The notes under the pieces were generated by a model. It was not told where the DNA came from, ran no database searches, and saw only the letters and a program-made list of their open reading frames with translations. A DNA stretch of 43,536 nucleotides, from NCBI GenBank assembly GCA_013044295.1, contig JABEUU010000129.1, positions 1-43,536 of the forward strand. The letters run 5' to 3'. The translations under genes and the position numbers were made by a program. Shown here one piece after another: positions 17,584 to 26,434 of this stretch. The DNA comes from Candidatus Dormiibacterota bacterium (GTDB taxonomy: Bacteria; Chloroflexota; Dormibacteria; Aeolococcales; Bog-877). Within the stretch, counting starts at the first letter, position 1. Each line of letters begins with the position of its first letter.

Positions 17584-18618
17584 TCAGTAGAAGACCCTGG
17601 CTAGTTCGTACAGGTCCTGGGGCACTCGACGCTGGCCTGCGGCGACCTCGGCCAGGGTCGCCACCGCGATTCCGTCGCCGCGCTTGACGGGAATGACGCC
17701 GAATCGACCCTCCCTGATCAGGTCATAGGCGGCAGCGCCAACTCGGGTCGCCCAGATCCGGTCGTAGGCGGTAGGAGCGCCTCCACGCTGGGTGTAGCCG
17801 AGCACTGTGACGCGCGACTCGAATCCTGTCGCGGCCTCGATCTGCTCTGCCAGCTGAGGCCCCACGCCACGTCGGCTGAGCAGGAGGTGCCCGAACGCGT
17901 CGCGAGCTCCAGCCTGGTCGTCGACACTCGGCAGGCCGCCAACCGTGGCCCCCTCGGCGACCACCACGATGCTGAAGTCGCGGCCCCGGGCGCGCCGGCT
18001 CTGGAGATGCTGGACGATCTCGTCCAGCTGAATCGCGAACTCGGGAATGACGATCATGTCGGCTCCGCCGGCGAGGCCGCCCATCAGCGCCACCCAGCCG
18101 GTGTCACGCCCCATCACCTCCACCACCATCACCCGGTGGTGGGCGGCCGCGGTGGTGTGCAGCCGGTCCAGCGCCTCGGTGACGATGCTGACCGAGGTGT
18201 CGAAGCCGACGCAGTACTCGGTCACCTGGAGGTCGTTGTCCACCGTCTTGGGGACCCCGACCACCGCCAGCCCGCGGTCCGCCAAGGCCGCGGCCACCGA
18301 CAGGGTGTCGTCGCCGCCAAGGGTGATCAGGGCGTCGAGGCCAGCCGCTTCGAAGTTGGCGACCACCGCCTGCATGCTTTGCTCGCTGGAGAGCGGATTG
18401 ACCCTGGATGTTCCCAGGATCGTCCCCCCCACGGCGAGGATGCCGGAGACCTGGTGCGGGTCGATCATGCGCATGTCGAGCTCCTCGACCAGGCCCGCCC
18501 AACCGTTGTGGATCCCAACCACCTCGCCACCGTCGGCGAGGGCTTTCCGGGCAATCGCGCGAATTGCCGCATTGAGCCCCGGCGCGTCCCCACCCCCAGT
18601 CAGGACCCCTACCCGCAT
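17584..18618 (-). CDS. pfk: 6-phosphofructokinase, PPi-dependent-type signature
   Basis: MRVGVLTGGGDAPGLNAAIRAIARKAL...LITLGGDDTLSVAAALADRGLAVVGVPKTVDNDLQVTEYCVGFDTS...EVMGRDTGWVALMGGLAGGADMIVIPE. Confidence 0.95.
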   Translation of the reverse strand: MRVGVLTGGGDAPGLNAAIRAIARKALADGGEVVGIHNGWAGLVEELDMRMIDPHQVSGILAVGGTILGTSRVNPLSSEQSMQAVVANFEAAGLDALITLGGDDTLSVAAALADRGLAVVGVPKTVDNDLQVTEYCVGFDTSVSIVTEALDRLHTTAAAHHRVMVVEVMGRDTGWVALMGGLAGGADMIVIPEFAIQLDEIVQHLQSRRARGRDFSIVVVAEGATVGGLPSVDDQAGARDAFGHLLLSRRGVGPQLAEQIEAATGFESRVTVLGYTQRGGAPTAYDRIWATRVGAAAYDLIREGRFGVIPVKRGDGIAVATLAEVAAGQRRVPQDLYELARVFY

Positions 18619-19137
18619 CCAACATCTCCTCTGATAGGCGAACCAGCGTCTATGCAACTCTAAGCCACTCCGAGACCAGCGTCGACGAGCGCCCTGGAGA
18701 TGAACGCGTCTCGAGGGGTGACCGCGGCGGCCTGGTTGTTGCGGCGAAGGCCGCGCCCGCCGGGGCGGTACCCGGGGAACACCGCCCCCGGCAGCGGGCG
18801 CGGCGTCGGCCGGTGACCGCGCACCACGTCCGGGGCCGCCTCGAGTCGCGACCGCCCCAAGCCCACAAATGTGCCCTGTAGCTCCGGCTCCCGTCGAATG
18901 AGTCGTCGCGGGTACGGCCACTCCTCAGGGTACCTAGCGAGGGGCAGACACGCTCGCGGAGACGGTCCGACCCCGGTGACCGGAGATCTCAGCGCAGCCC
19001 GCGCCACCCACCGGCCCACCCACCCACGAGTTTTCACCTAGTCCGAATGGCGGGTAATCCCCCTCACCCCTGGGCCGAGCGGCTGCCAGCATGAAAACAG
19101 CCATCAATCATCGGTAGAGAAGTTCTAGGAGCCGCCT

Positions 19138-19800
19138 ATGGACGTGAAGGGAACCCCGATTGAGCGCGAGCCGGGAATGTGGATTCTGGGGGTGATGATC
19201 GTCGCCGCCCTGATGGCGGCGGTGGTGCTCATCGGCGGCTACGCCGAAGGTTGGGGAGGGCACCTGCGCATCTCCCAGGGGGCGGTGCCTCTGGGCGCCA
19301 CCAGCGGGACCGCCAGCGCCACCCTCAACTTGACCATCGTGACCGGCCAGATGATGGGGTCCGGTTCGCTCGGCCCGGCCTACGTGCCGTCCGACTTCTC
19401 CGTACCCGCCAATTCGACGGTGAAGGTGACGGTGACCGACTTTGACACCGCCACGCCTCTCACCGGCGCGTTCACCAAGTTCGCCAAAGTGACCGGCACG
19501 GTGGGGAACGTGATGCAGGTGCAGGGGATCAACCCGCTCGCTCCCAACACCACGGTGGGCGGAGCGCACACCCTCAGCTACCTCGCCCCCAGCCAGGTGG
19601 CTCATACCCTCACCATCCCGCAGCTCGGGCTCAACGTTCCCATAGCCGGCCAGTCCCGCATCACCTTCGTGATCCACACCGGCAAGGCCGGCAGCTATCT
19701 GTGGCAGTGCATGGACCCCTGTGGCAACGGCGATGGCGGCTTGGGGTCCCCGATGGGACTCAAGGGTTACATGGCCGGAACCATGACGGTCACCGGCTGA
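19138..19800 (+). CDS. Membrane-anchored cupredoxin-like (putative copper) protein
   Basis: N-terminal TM (MWILGVMIVAALMAAVVLIGGY), beta-rich domain, VAHTLTIPQLGLNVPI and GSYLWQCMDPCGNGDGGLGSPMGLKGYMAGTMTVTG (Cys/Met-rich cupredoxin-type C-terminus). Confidence 0.72.
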   Translation: MDVKGTPIEREPGMWILGVMIVAALMAAVVLIGGYAEGWGGHLRISQGAVPLGATSGTASATLNLTIVTGQMMGSGSLGPAYVPSDFSVPANSTVKVTVTDFDTATPLTGAFTKFAKVTGTVGNVMQVQGINPLAPNTTVGGAHTLSYLAPSQVAHTLTIPQLGLNVPIAGQSRITFVIHTGKAGSYLWQCMDPCGNGDGGLGSPMGLKGYMAGTMTVTG

Positions 19801-19866
19801 TCGGACCTGACATACCCGAAAGACACGCCCCGGGGGAGGGGGCGACATTCCGCCCTTCGCGACCGG

Positions 19867-19902
19867 ACCGGGGGAGAACCTCGCAAGCGGTTCTCCCCCG
19901 GT
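19867..19902 (+). terminator. Strong hairpin, likely terminator of the cupredoxin gene
   Basis: ACCGGGGGAGAACC-tcgcaagc-GGTTCTCCCCCGGT: perfect 14-bp arms; no strong T-tract. Confidence 0.6.
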
Positions 19903-20163
19903 CTTCGCGGCGAGTGAGCGTGTGAGCGGATTCAGGGACCGCCCGGATCGAGGGCGGGGGAAAGCCACGCCGGGGCCCCAGGTGCTGCGGCGGGAGCCGC
20001 GGCGCGGTGTCGAAGAGGGACGGCCGGCGCGGTTCGGCGGTGGCCCAGCCGTCACCGGTGACTCCCTGACGGCCGGCGCCGGGCCAGGCGCCCAGGGCGC
20101 CGCCAGCGGGATGGCTTCGAGTGCGGGCGCAACGGATTCCCTGGCCCACGGGGGCCGCGGGCG

Positions 20164-20601
20164 GTGAGCGCCCCGAGTCGGCTGCGCTACGAGGTGCGGG
20201 CCGAGCTGAGCGCCGGGGGCCGGGCCGTGGTCCAGGCCGGATCGACCGCCATCAGCTTCGATGCCAGCGCCGAGCCGGAGAGCGCGCTCCCAGGGCCGGC
20301 GGACCTCCTGGCGGCAGCTCTGGCCGCCTGCCTATCCAAGAACATCGAGCGCTTCTCCCACATCCTGGAGTTCCGCTACCGGCGGGCCATGGTCCGAGTC
20401 GAGGTGGAGCGCCAGCAGTCCCCGCCGCGGATCGCTAGATCCCACTACGTCATTCAGATTGACACCGAGGAGTCAGACCGGCGGCTCGAATTGCTCCATC
20501 TCAACCTGCGCCGACACGGCACGATCAGCAACACCCTGGCAGCATCCGGCGAGCTGAGCGGCGAGCTGACCCGCTGGGGGGACCCGTCCGAGCCTGGCTG
20601 A
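20164..20601 (+). CDS. OsmC-like family protein
   Basis: ISFDASAEPESALPGPADLLAAALAACLSKNIERFSHILEFRYRRAMVRVEVERQQSPPRIARSHYVIQIDT: OsmC fold pattern. Confidence 0.82.
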   Translation: MSAPSRLRYEVRAELSAGGRAVVQAGSTAISFDASAEPESALPGPADLLAAALAACLSKNIERFSHILEFRYRRAMVRVEVERQQSPPRIARSHYVIQIDTEESDRRLELLHLNLRRHGTISNTLAASGELSGELTRWGDPSEPG

Positions 20602-20624
20602 GAGAGGTTCGCGAGGAACCGCGA

Positions 20625-21041
20625 TCAGACGCGTTGGCTGCCTCGCTGACCAGCGTTGAGGCTGGCCATGGCCAGGCCCATGCGGCGGCCGGCCTCGCCG
20701 GCCGGGGCGCGCAGCCCCTCGTTGGCCGCGAGTTCCCCGATCACCGCGGGGTCCAGGGCGTGAACCTGGGTGCGCTCCCCGTCCCAGCGAATGGCAACGC
20801 TGCAGGGCAGCAGCGCCCCCACCTGCGGATCCAGGCTCAGCACCTGGTCGGCGATGGTGGGATTGCAGATTCCCAGGATCAGGTACGGGTTGATCTCCTT
20901 GCCGATCTTCTCGCGCAGGGTCTTCTGGACGTCGACTGTTGTGAGCAGACCGAAGCCTTGATCGGCGAACGCCTGCTGGACGGCCGTGACGGCCGCCTCA
21001 AACGGCAGGTCAAGGCTGACGCTGTTGACGTACTTCACCAC
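20625..21041 (-). CDS. DUF302 family protein
   Basis: FEAAVTAVQQAFADQGFGLLTTVDVQKTLREKIGKEINPYLILGICNPTIADQVLSLDPQVGALLPCSVAIRWDGERTQVHALDP; GTG start with AGGAGG upstream. Confidence 0.92.
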   Translation of the reverse strand: MVKYVNSVSLDLPFEAAVTAVQQAFADQGFGLLTTVDVQKTLREKIGKEINPYLILGICNPTIADQVLSLDPQVGALLPCSVAIRWDGERTQVHALDPAVIGELAANEGLRAPAGEAGRRMGLAMASLNAGQRGSQRV

Positions 21042-21821
21042 TCCTCCTCAAGGAAAAACTCGTCCGGCAGCGGGCCACGCTGCCGGAATGGGTCCGCCGA
21101 CCGCAGGTTCGTCCGCCGCTCCGCCCGGGCCGCCCGGCTCACCCCGATTGTGACCGCACCTGACCGTCGACGAGCCCTGGCAAGCATCTCGAGCAGGTGC
21201 GTCGCAGGCCCAGCGCCCTCCACCGTCGGGTAGTCGTTGAGGACTGTCTTGGACATGCCGAGGACTTGATACTGCCGCGCCGGGTCAGAGAACTCGGTGG
21301 CTGCAAGGGTCGCTGCGGTCACCCACGGCGTGGCCATCTCGGTTCTGACTGGGGCGGAACAGCGGCTGGGGGCAGTAGGGAGGGGTCGAGGTGACAAACG
21401 ACCCCCAGCAGCACCTCTGAGTCCAGTACGCAGAGCTGGCGCACCGTATCGGTGCTGGTCCAGGACAGCGACCGGCAGCCCCCCGGCGAGTCCGACCGGA
21501 GCGGTGGAGTGCGGCCAGGCGGTTGGACTCATGACAAGACTTTAGCCGGTCGTCGGCGAACTCAGCCGCCCGGGCCCACTCGTAGGATCCCGTCGTTCCA
21601 GCTGGCTGGTCATGACGGGCAGGACAGCCCCCCAAGTGGCGGCCGCAGCCGGTGGGTGGTTCCACTCGGCACCGCGCTGAGGGAATCACCCTAGATCCTC
21701 GGTCAGGTAAAGGCCAAGCTAGAGATGTGAGTTCTACCGAGGGCTCACCGCCCGCAAGGGAGGAACGGAACAAGTCGGACGAGCGACCGATTCGCGGCAG
21801 ACCTGAAAAGGAGGTCGACAA

Positions 21822-22400
21822 ATGCGACGCAAGACTTTCGATGCGCTACTGACTTCGGTGGGTGCGATGCTGACCCTGACCTTGATCGTGGCAGGGGCGC
21901 TCATGATGTGGGGCGCGGTCTTCACTCAGAATCAGGTGCACAATCAGCTGGCCTCGCAAAAGGTCTTCTTCCCGGTCGCAGCCGCCTTCACTCACGCCAA
22001 GGCCGGCACCGAGATCACCCCGGGGATGAAGCCCTACCTGCTCCAGTACGCCGGCCAGGAGGTGCTCACCGGCGCCCAGGCGGAGGCCTACGCGGACCAC
22101 TTCATCGCGGTGCACCTGTCTGAGATGCCCTACCACGGCGTCTACTCCCTGGTGAGCTCGGCGGCCCGTGCGGCCCAGCCGGGGAGCTCCCAGGCCGCCC
22201 AGCTGTCAGCCCTTGAGGCCACCTCGTTCCAGGGCACCACGCTGCGGAGCATGCTGCTGGAGGCCTACGCCTTCGGGACCATTGGACAGATCGCTCTGAT
22301 CGCGTCCATCGTCGCCTTCGTACTCGCGGCGATCACCCTGATCCTCACCTTCATGGGGTACCTGCACCTGCGTCGCACGTCACCGGCTGTGATGATCTGA
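21822..22400 (+). CDS. Hypothetical membrane protein (two TM helices flanking an extracytoplasmic region)
   Basis: SD AAGGAGG upstream; TM helices at the N-terminus (LLTSVGAMLTLTLIVAGALMMWGAVF) and C-terminus (IALIASIVAFVLAAITLILTFMGYL). Confidence 0.75.
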   Translation: MRRKTFDALLTSVGAMLTLTLIVAGALMMWGAVFTQNQVHNQLASQKVFFPVAAAFTHAKAGTEITPGMKPYLLQYAGQEVLTGAQAEAYADHFIAVHLSEMPYHGVYSLVSSAARAAQPGSSQAAQLSALEATSFQGTTLRSMLLEAYAFGTIGQIALIASIVAFVLAAITLILTFMGYLHLRRTSPAVMI

Positions 22401-22437
22401 TCCGATCCTTTCAGCGGTCCCGAGACCGGGGGAGTGT

Positions 22438-22467
22438 GAACCCCGCACCGAATTCGGTGCGGGGTTC
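22438..22467. terminator. Bidirectional hairpin terminator between convergent genes
   Basis: GAACCCCGCACCGAATTCGGTGCGGGGTTC: perfect 30-bp palindrome followed by cctgtttgt on the + strand. Confidence 0.8.
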
Positions 22468-22558
22468 CTGTTTGTCAGTAATTGAGGCGGCCCGCCCCGG
22501 GTCAGCGCTTTAGAGGCTCGGCACCCGGGCGGGCGCGGCGGAGGCACGCCCGAGGCGG

Positions 22559-22771
22559 TCAGGAGGACCGGCGTCCGCGCCAGGTGGAACTGAGCAAGAG
22601 GGCCACCACCGCCAAGGGCATCAGCACCACTGCCAGCGTCGACACCCTGACTGCGACGAGCCAGGCTGCGACCACGATCACGGCGACACCGGCTGCCACC
22701 TCGGGCGTGTCGCCGATGATGAAGTCCCACCAGAAGCGACCGAACGCCGCCCCAGCGCGCCAGACGCTCAA
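22559..22771 (-). CDS. Small hypothetical membrane protein
   Basis: MSVWRAGAAFGRFWWDFIIGDTPEVAAGVAVIVVAAWLVAVRVSTLAVVLMPLAVVALLLSSTWRGRRSS; TTG start overlaps the upstream gene's TGA. Confidence 0.7.
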   Translation of the reverse strand: MSVWRAGAAFGRFWWDFIIGDTPEVAAGVAVIVVAAWLVAVRVSTLAVVLMPLAVVALLLSSTWRGRRSS

Positions 22772-23520
22772 CTAGCCTCCGCGGCCTGAACCGTGGGGCG
22801 GGATCGGCCGAGACCTCGCACCAAGAGCCAGGCGACCCCTCCGTAGAGGGCCAGCAGGACCAGCAGGGCGAGGTCGGACCCCGGCCAACGGACGCCAGCG
22901 CCCTCGCCGCTCCAGAAGGTTCCGAAGGTCACCAACATCAGGCCAACTCCCAGCTTCATGGCGTTCTCGGGGACCTCGCTGAGCTGACGGGCCACCGCCA
23001 ACCCGATCCCGCCCACCGCGATCACGGCCGCCGCCGCCGCGATGGTGGCGATCTCGAGATGGCCCGAGCTCAAGCCCAAGGTGAGCACGATCATCACCAC
23101 CTCCATCCCCTCCAGGAACACCCCCTTGAAGCTGATCACGAAGCCAGTGGCGTCGCGCCCAGAACCGGTTCGCGGTTGGCTCGACAAGCGCTCGACCTCG
23201 CGGCGGTAGATGGCGTCCTCGTCATGCTTGGCCTTGTAGCCACTGGCCCTGAGGAGCGCCTTCCGCAGCCACTGCAAGCCCAGCACCAGAAGCAGGCTCC
23301 CCACCACCAGCCGCAACACGTTGAGCGGCACGTAGTGCACCAGAGCTGGTCCCAGGGCGGCCACCACGATGGCCAGGCACAACAGTGCTACAGCGCTGCC
23401 TTCCAGAGCCGAGCGCCACCCCCTGGTGAAGCCTGCCGCCATGACAATGGTGAGCGCCTCCACCGTCTCCACCACGCAGGCGCCGAACACCGACAGCGCA
23501 ATCAGGATGGTGGCCGCCAT
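22768..23520 (-). CDS. COG4280-like multi-TM membrane protein of unknown function
   Basis: MAATILIALSVFGACVVETVEALTIVMAAGFTRGWRSALEGSAVALL...ALLRASGYKAKHDEDAIYRREV...FVISFKGVFLEGMEVVMIVLTLG...RQLSEVPENAMKLGVGLMLVTFGTFWSGEGAGVRWPGSD. Confidence 0.82.
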   Translation of the reverse strand: MAATILIALSVFGACVVETVEALTIVMAAGFTRGWRSALEGSAVALLCLAIVVAALGPALVHYVPLNVLRLVVGSLLLVLGLQWLRKALLRASGYKAKHDEDAIYRREVERLSSQPRTGSGRDATGFVISFKGVFLEGMEVVMIVLTLGLSSGHLEIATIAAAAAVIAVGGIGLAVARQLSEVPENAMKLGVGLMLVTFGTFWSGEGAGVRWPGSDLALLVLLALYGGVAWLLVRGLGRSRPTVQAAEAS

Positions 23521-24304
23521 CAGGCGAGGTCCAACTCCTGCTCCAGCGCTGGCCCGGCCGGAAGCCGGTGCGCCAAGGGCCGCTGGGAGGCTCCGACTGG
23601 GCCGCTCGCAGGCGGATCCTGGGCCGAGTCGAACCCGAGCGGGAACGCCAGGCAACCCGCGGGGTCCACCGCGATCCCGACGTTGGCCCCCCGCTTGGCG
23701 GATCTAACTCCCACCAGACGCGCGCCACCAGCGGTCTCCACCACGTGGTCGTAGGCACCGGCGCGGAATGCGCTGTCCCTCACCATGCCGTAGAGGATGC
23801 CATCGGTCCGCTCTGAAGAGCAAATCGAAAGGGAGTCCGGACGCAGCAGCAGGGATACCTGAGTCCTGGGACTGGGACGCTCGACGGCCGTGGCCACCAC
23901 ATCCATGGAGCCGATCCGGACTCGGCACAGCCGGTCTCCCGCCAGGCCGACCACCGTCCTGGTGAGGTGCCCGGACAGCCCGGGGAACTGGGCCACAAGC
24001 GGATCTGCAGGGTGCCAACACACATCCTCCGGAGAGGCCACCTGGCAGATCCGACCGTCTCTGATGACCGCCCGTTGGTCGGCAAGCGCGAACGCCTCTT
24101 GTTGGTCATGGGTGATGTAGATGACCGTGACGCCGCTGTCCCGCGACAGGGTGGCGATCTCGACCCGGATCTGCTCGCGCAGATGAATGTCCAGGTTGCG
24201 GTCGCGCCACAGCCAGTCAGCGCCAACGCAAGTCCGCTCGTGGCCAACAAGAGCGGCCGCCAGCGCGCGCCCTCGGACACCTTAGCCAACAGAGTCACTC
24301 TCAT
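23520..24304 (-). pseudogene. Apparent fusion/deletion remnant: lipoprotein signal peptide joined out of frame to the C-terminal part of a PotA/UgpC/FbpC-type ABC ATPase
   Basis: 5' frame: SD GGAGTGAAGG, then MRVTLLAKVSEGARWRPLLLATSGLALALTGC (lipobox). Other frame: RNLDIHLREQIRVEIATLSRDSGVTVIYITHDQQEAFALADQRAVIRDGRICQVASPEDVCWHPADPLVAQFPGLSG...DSAFRAGAYDHVVETAGG (D-loop, H-loop, TOBE) with no Walker A or LSGGQ anywhere upstream. Confidence 0.75.
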
Positions 24305-24385
24305 CCTTCACTCCCGCAACCTACACGGCCCCGGGCACCGGCCCGAGGCGGACTCCGCCATGGTCGAGGACTCCCGACTAGGCGG

Positions 24386-24415
24386 GTTCTAAGGGAAAGC
24401 TATGGCGCGGTTAAG
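24386..24415 (-). promoter_or_regulatory. Candidate PHO box (copy 2)
   Basis: Minus strand CTTAACCG-CGC-CATAGCTT-TCC-CTTAGAAC: three 8-mers at 11-bp period; 20/21 identity of core with the copy upstream of pstB. Confidence 0.6.
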
Positions 24416-24478
24416 GGCGCCTGGGAAATGCACGCGGGCGGGGGCAGCACACCGCTCCTGGGCCAGCCCGAGCGACGG

Positions 24479-25327
24479 CTAGGTGGGCAACTGGGCGGCG
24501 TAGCGAACGGCCCGCCGGCCCACCAACCTGCCCACCCCGATCAGGACCAGGATCATCGCCAAGATGACCAGCCCGGCCGCCCCTGCCACCTCATGTTCAA
24601 GCTGCGTGGGCAAGGTGGCGTTGAGGTAGACCACGTAGGTCAAATAGCCGATGGGATGCTGGAAAAGGGTAAGCGTCGGGTTCTGGTCGGTGAACCCTAC
24701 CGTGTAGAGCAGAGGCGCGGTCTCGCCAACGGCGATCGCCAGAGCCACCACCAGTCCCGATGCGATCCCCGGGATGGCCGGGGGCAACAGGGCGCGCCGA
24801 AGGATGGTGACGCGGGGTAGCCCCAGGGCGATGGCCGCGTCGCGCAGGGTGGCTGGCACCTGCATAAGCGCGACCTCGGTGGTCTTGACGACGTAGGGGA
24901 GCACGATGGCGGAGAGTGCCAGGATCGCCGCCAGTAGTGAGAAGCCCCAGTGAAACTCCTGGTCCAGGACGATGTAGCCGACAAAGCCGATCACGATCGA
25001 GGGGACCCCGGCCAGGGTCTCGTAGCCGAGGCGAAGAATGCCCCCGCGAGTGGGACTGGCAAACTCCGCCAGGTAGATGCCGCCGGCGATCCCCACCGGC
25101 CCGGCCACCACCAGGATGCCCACCATCAGCAGGCCACTGCCCAGGATCGCGTTCTGGAGGCCGTTGCTGGCCGTGGTGGCCGTCAGCAGATGCGCGTTGA
25201 GAGCCGGGGCCGACTGCTGCAGCAGGCTGGCGATGATGGCCAGCGATGGCACGATGACGATGGCCAGAGCCAGCAGGCAAAGGCCCCAGAAGACCAGGTC
25301 GCGTCCCCGGCGCAGCGTCGAGCGCAC
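24479..25327 (-). CDS. pstA: Phosphate ABC transporter permease PstA
   Basis: VAGPVGIAGGIYLAEFA...LRLGYETLAGVPSIVIGFVGYIVL...VLPYVVKTTEVALMQVPATLRDAAIALGLPRVTILRRALLPPAIPGIASGLVVALAIAVGETAPLLYTVGF. Confidence 0.96.
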   Translation of the reverse strand: MRSTLRRGRDLVFWGLCLLALAIVIVPSLAIIASLLQQSAPALNAHLLTATTASNGLQNAILGSGLLMVGILVVAGPVGIAGGIYLAEFASPTRGGILRLGYETLAGVPSIVIGFVGYIVLDQEFHWGFSLLAAILALSAIVLPYVVKTTEVALMQVPATLRDAAIALGLPRVTILRRALLPPAIPGIASGLVVALAIAVGETAPLLYTVGFTDQNPTLTLFQHPIGYLTYVVYLNATLPTQLEHEVAGAAGLVILAMILVLIGVGRLVGRRAVRYAAQLPT

Positions 25328-25329
25328 GG

Positions 25330-26412
25330 TCAGATGCCTCGACCCACAGGCAGCACCGCCCCGCCGCTGACACGTCGGATCACCAGACGGCCGATCAGAT
25401 TGGTGGCGACGGTGATCACCAAAAGCACCACGCCAATCGCGGCCAGCGCGTGAATCGCCATCCCGGTGGCATCGGTGAGGGCGGAGTCCAGCATGGCCAC
25501 AATGGTTGCCGCCAAAGTCGAGAACGGCGAGTAGATGTTCACCGGGAAGCCGTTGAGCAGGTTGCCGCTGATCATCAGCACCGCCATGGTCTCTCCCAGC
25601 GCCCGCGCCCAGCCCAGGATGGCCGCCGCCAGAATGCCCCTTCGGACATAGGGGATGGTCACCACCTTGGCGGTCTCGTACTGGGTCATCCCGAGCGCCA
25701 GGGCCCCTTCCTTGGCCAGGATCGGCACCGTGCGGATGAGCTCACGGGTGGTGGCGGCGATGATCGGGATGATCATGACCGCCAGGATCAGAGACGCGGT
25801 CAGTAGTCCCTCACCACCGCCCACGCCCCCACGGAATATGGGGATCACCGAACCCAGCTCGGTGAGGATGGGAAAGACGTGCTTGGCCAGCAAGGGCCCG
25901 AACACCAAGATGCCCCAAAACCCATAGACAACACTGGGGATCCCCGCCAGCAACTCCAGGAAGATGGAGAGGCTGCTCTGCAGCCCGGCCGGCACCCGCT
26001 CGGTCAGGGCCAGGACCGCTCCGACCGCCGCCGGCACGGCGATCAGAAGCGCGATCAACGACGACGCCAGCGTCCCGAAGATGAATGGAAGGGCGCCATA
26101 GCTAGCCCCGTGGGGAGCCAGCACACCGTGGTGGACGGTTTCCTTGGTGATGTAGAGATTGCCGAAGGTGAAGATCTGACCGGTGAAGAAGTTGGTGCCG
26201 CTGTAGACGAACGCTGGGATCGCCTCCCGAATCATCTCCGCGGCCAGGAACAGCAGCATCAGGGTTGGCACCAGGGCCGCCGCCAAGAGCGCGCCGCGCA
26301 CCGCTCGGTCCCGACCGGTCAGGTCGGCATCGGCAAGCCGGCGGCGCGGGGGCACCACGGTGGGACCGGCGTCGCCGCCGGCCCCACGCGCGTTGCCAAG
26401 GAATCTCATCAA
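25330..26412 (-). CDS. pstC: Phosphate ABC transporter permease PstC
   Basis: LLAGIPSVVYGFWGILVFGPLL...IIPIIAATTRELIRTVPILAKEGALALGMTQYETAKVVTIPYVRRGILAAAILGWARALGETMAVLMISGN. Confidence 0.96.
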   Translation of the reverse strand: MMRFLGNARGAGGDAGPTVVPPRRRLADADLTGRDRAVRGALLAAALVPTLMLLFLAAEMIREAIPAFVYSGTNFFTGQIFTFGNLYITKETVHHGVLAPHGASYGALPFIFGTLASSLIALLIAVPAAVGAVLALTERVPAGLQSSLSIFLELLAGIPSVVYGFWGILVFGPLLAKHVFPILTELGSVIPIFRGGVGGGEGLLTASLILAVMIIPIIAATTRELIRTVPILAKEGALALGMTQYETAKVVTIPYVRRGILAAAILGWARALGETMAVLMISGNLLNGFPVNIYSPFSTLAATIVAMLDSALTDATGMAIHALAAIGVVLLVITVATNLIGRLVIRRVSGGAVLPVGRGI

Positions 26413-26434
26413 GGGGACAGCTGCTACCTGCTCT

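Noticed and set aside
18660-19037. 125-aa minus-strand ORF between pfk and the cupredoxin gene
   Set aside because: Arg/Pro-rich, no recognisable motif, no clear RBS; left as intergenic.
21035-21821. Minus-strand ORFs (21035..21532, 21285..21821) between the DUF302 gene and the membrane protein gene
   Set aside because: Overlapping alternative frames with no domain signal; the last residues (FFLEEEW) simply read through the DUF302 SD sequence.
24180-24290. Possible continuation of the ABC ATPase upstream of the fusion (frame reading RALAAALVGHERTCVGADWLWRDRNLD, superficially like the region after LSGGQ)
   Set aside because: Walker B is absent and the same DNA encodes a convincing SD plus lipoprotein signal peptide in another frame; treated as probable coincidence, though a highly decayed ATPase cannot be excluded.
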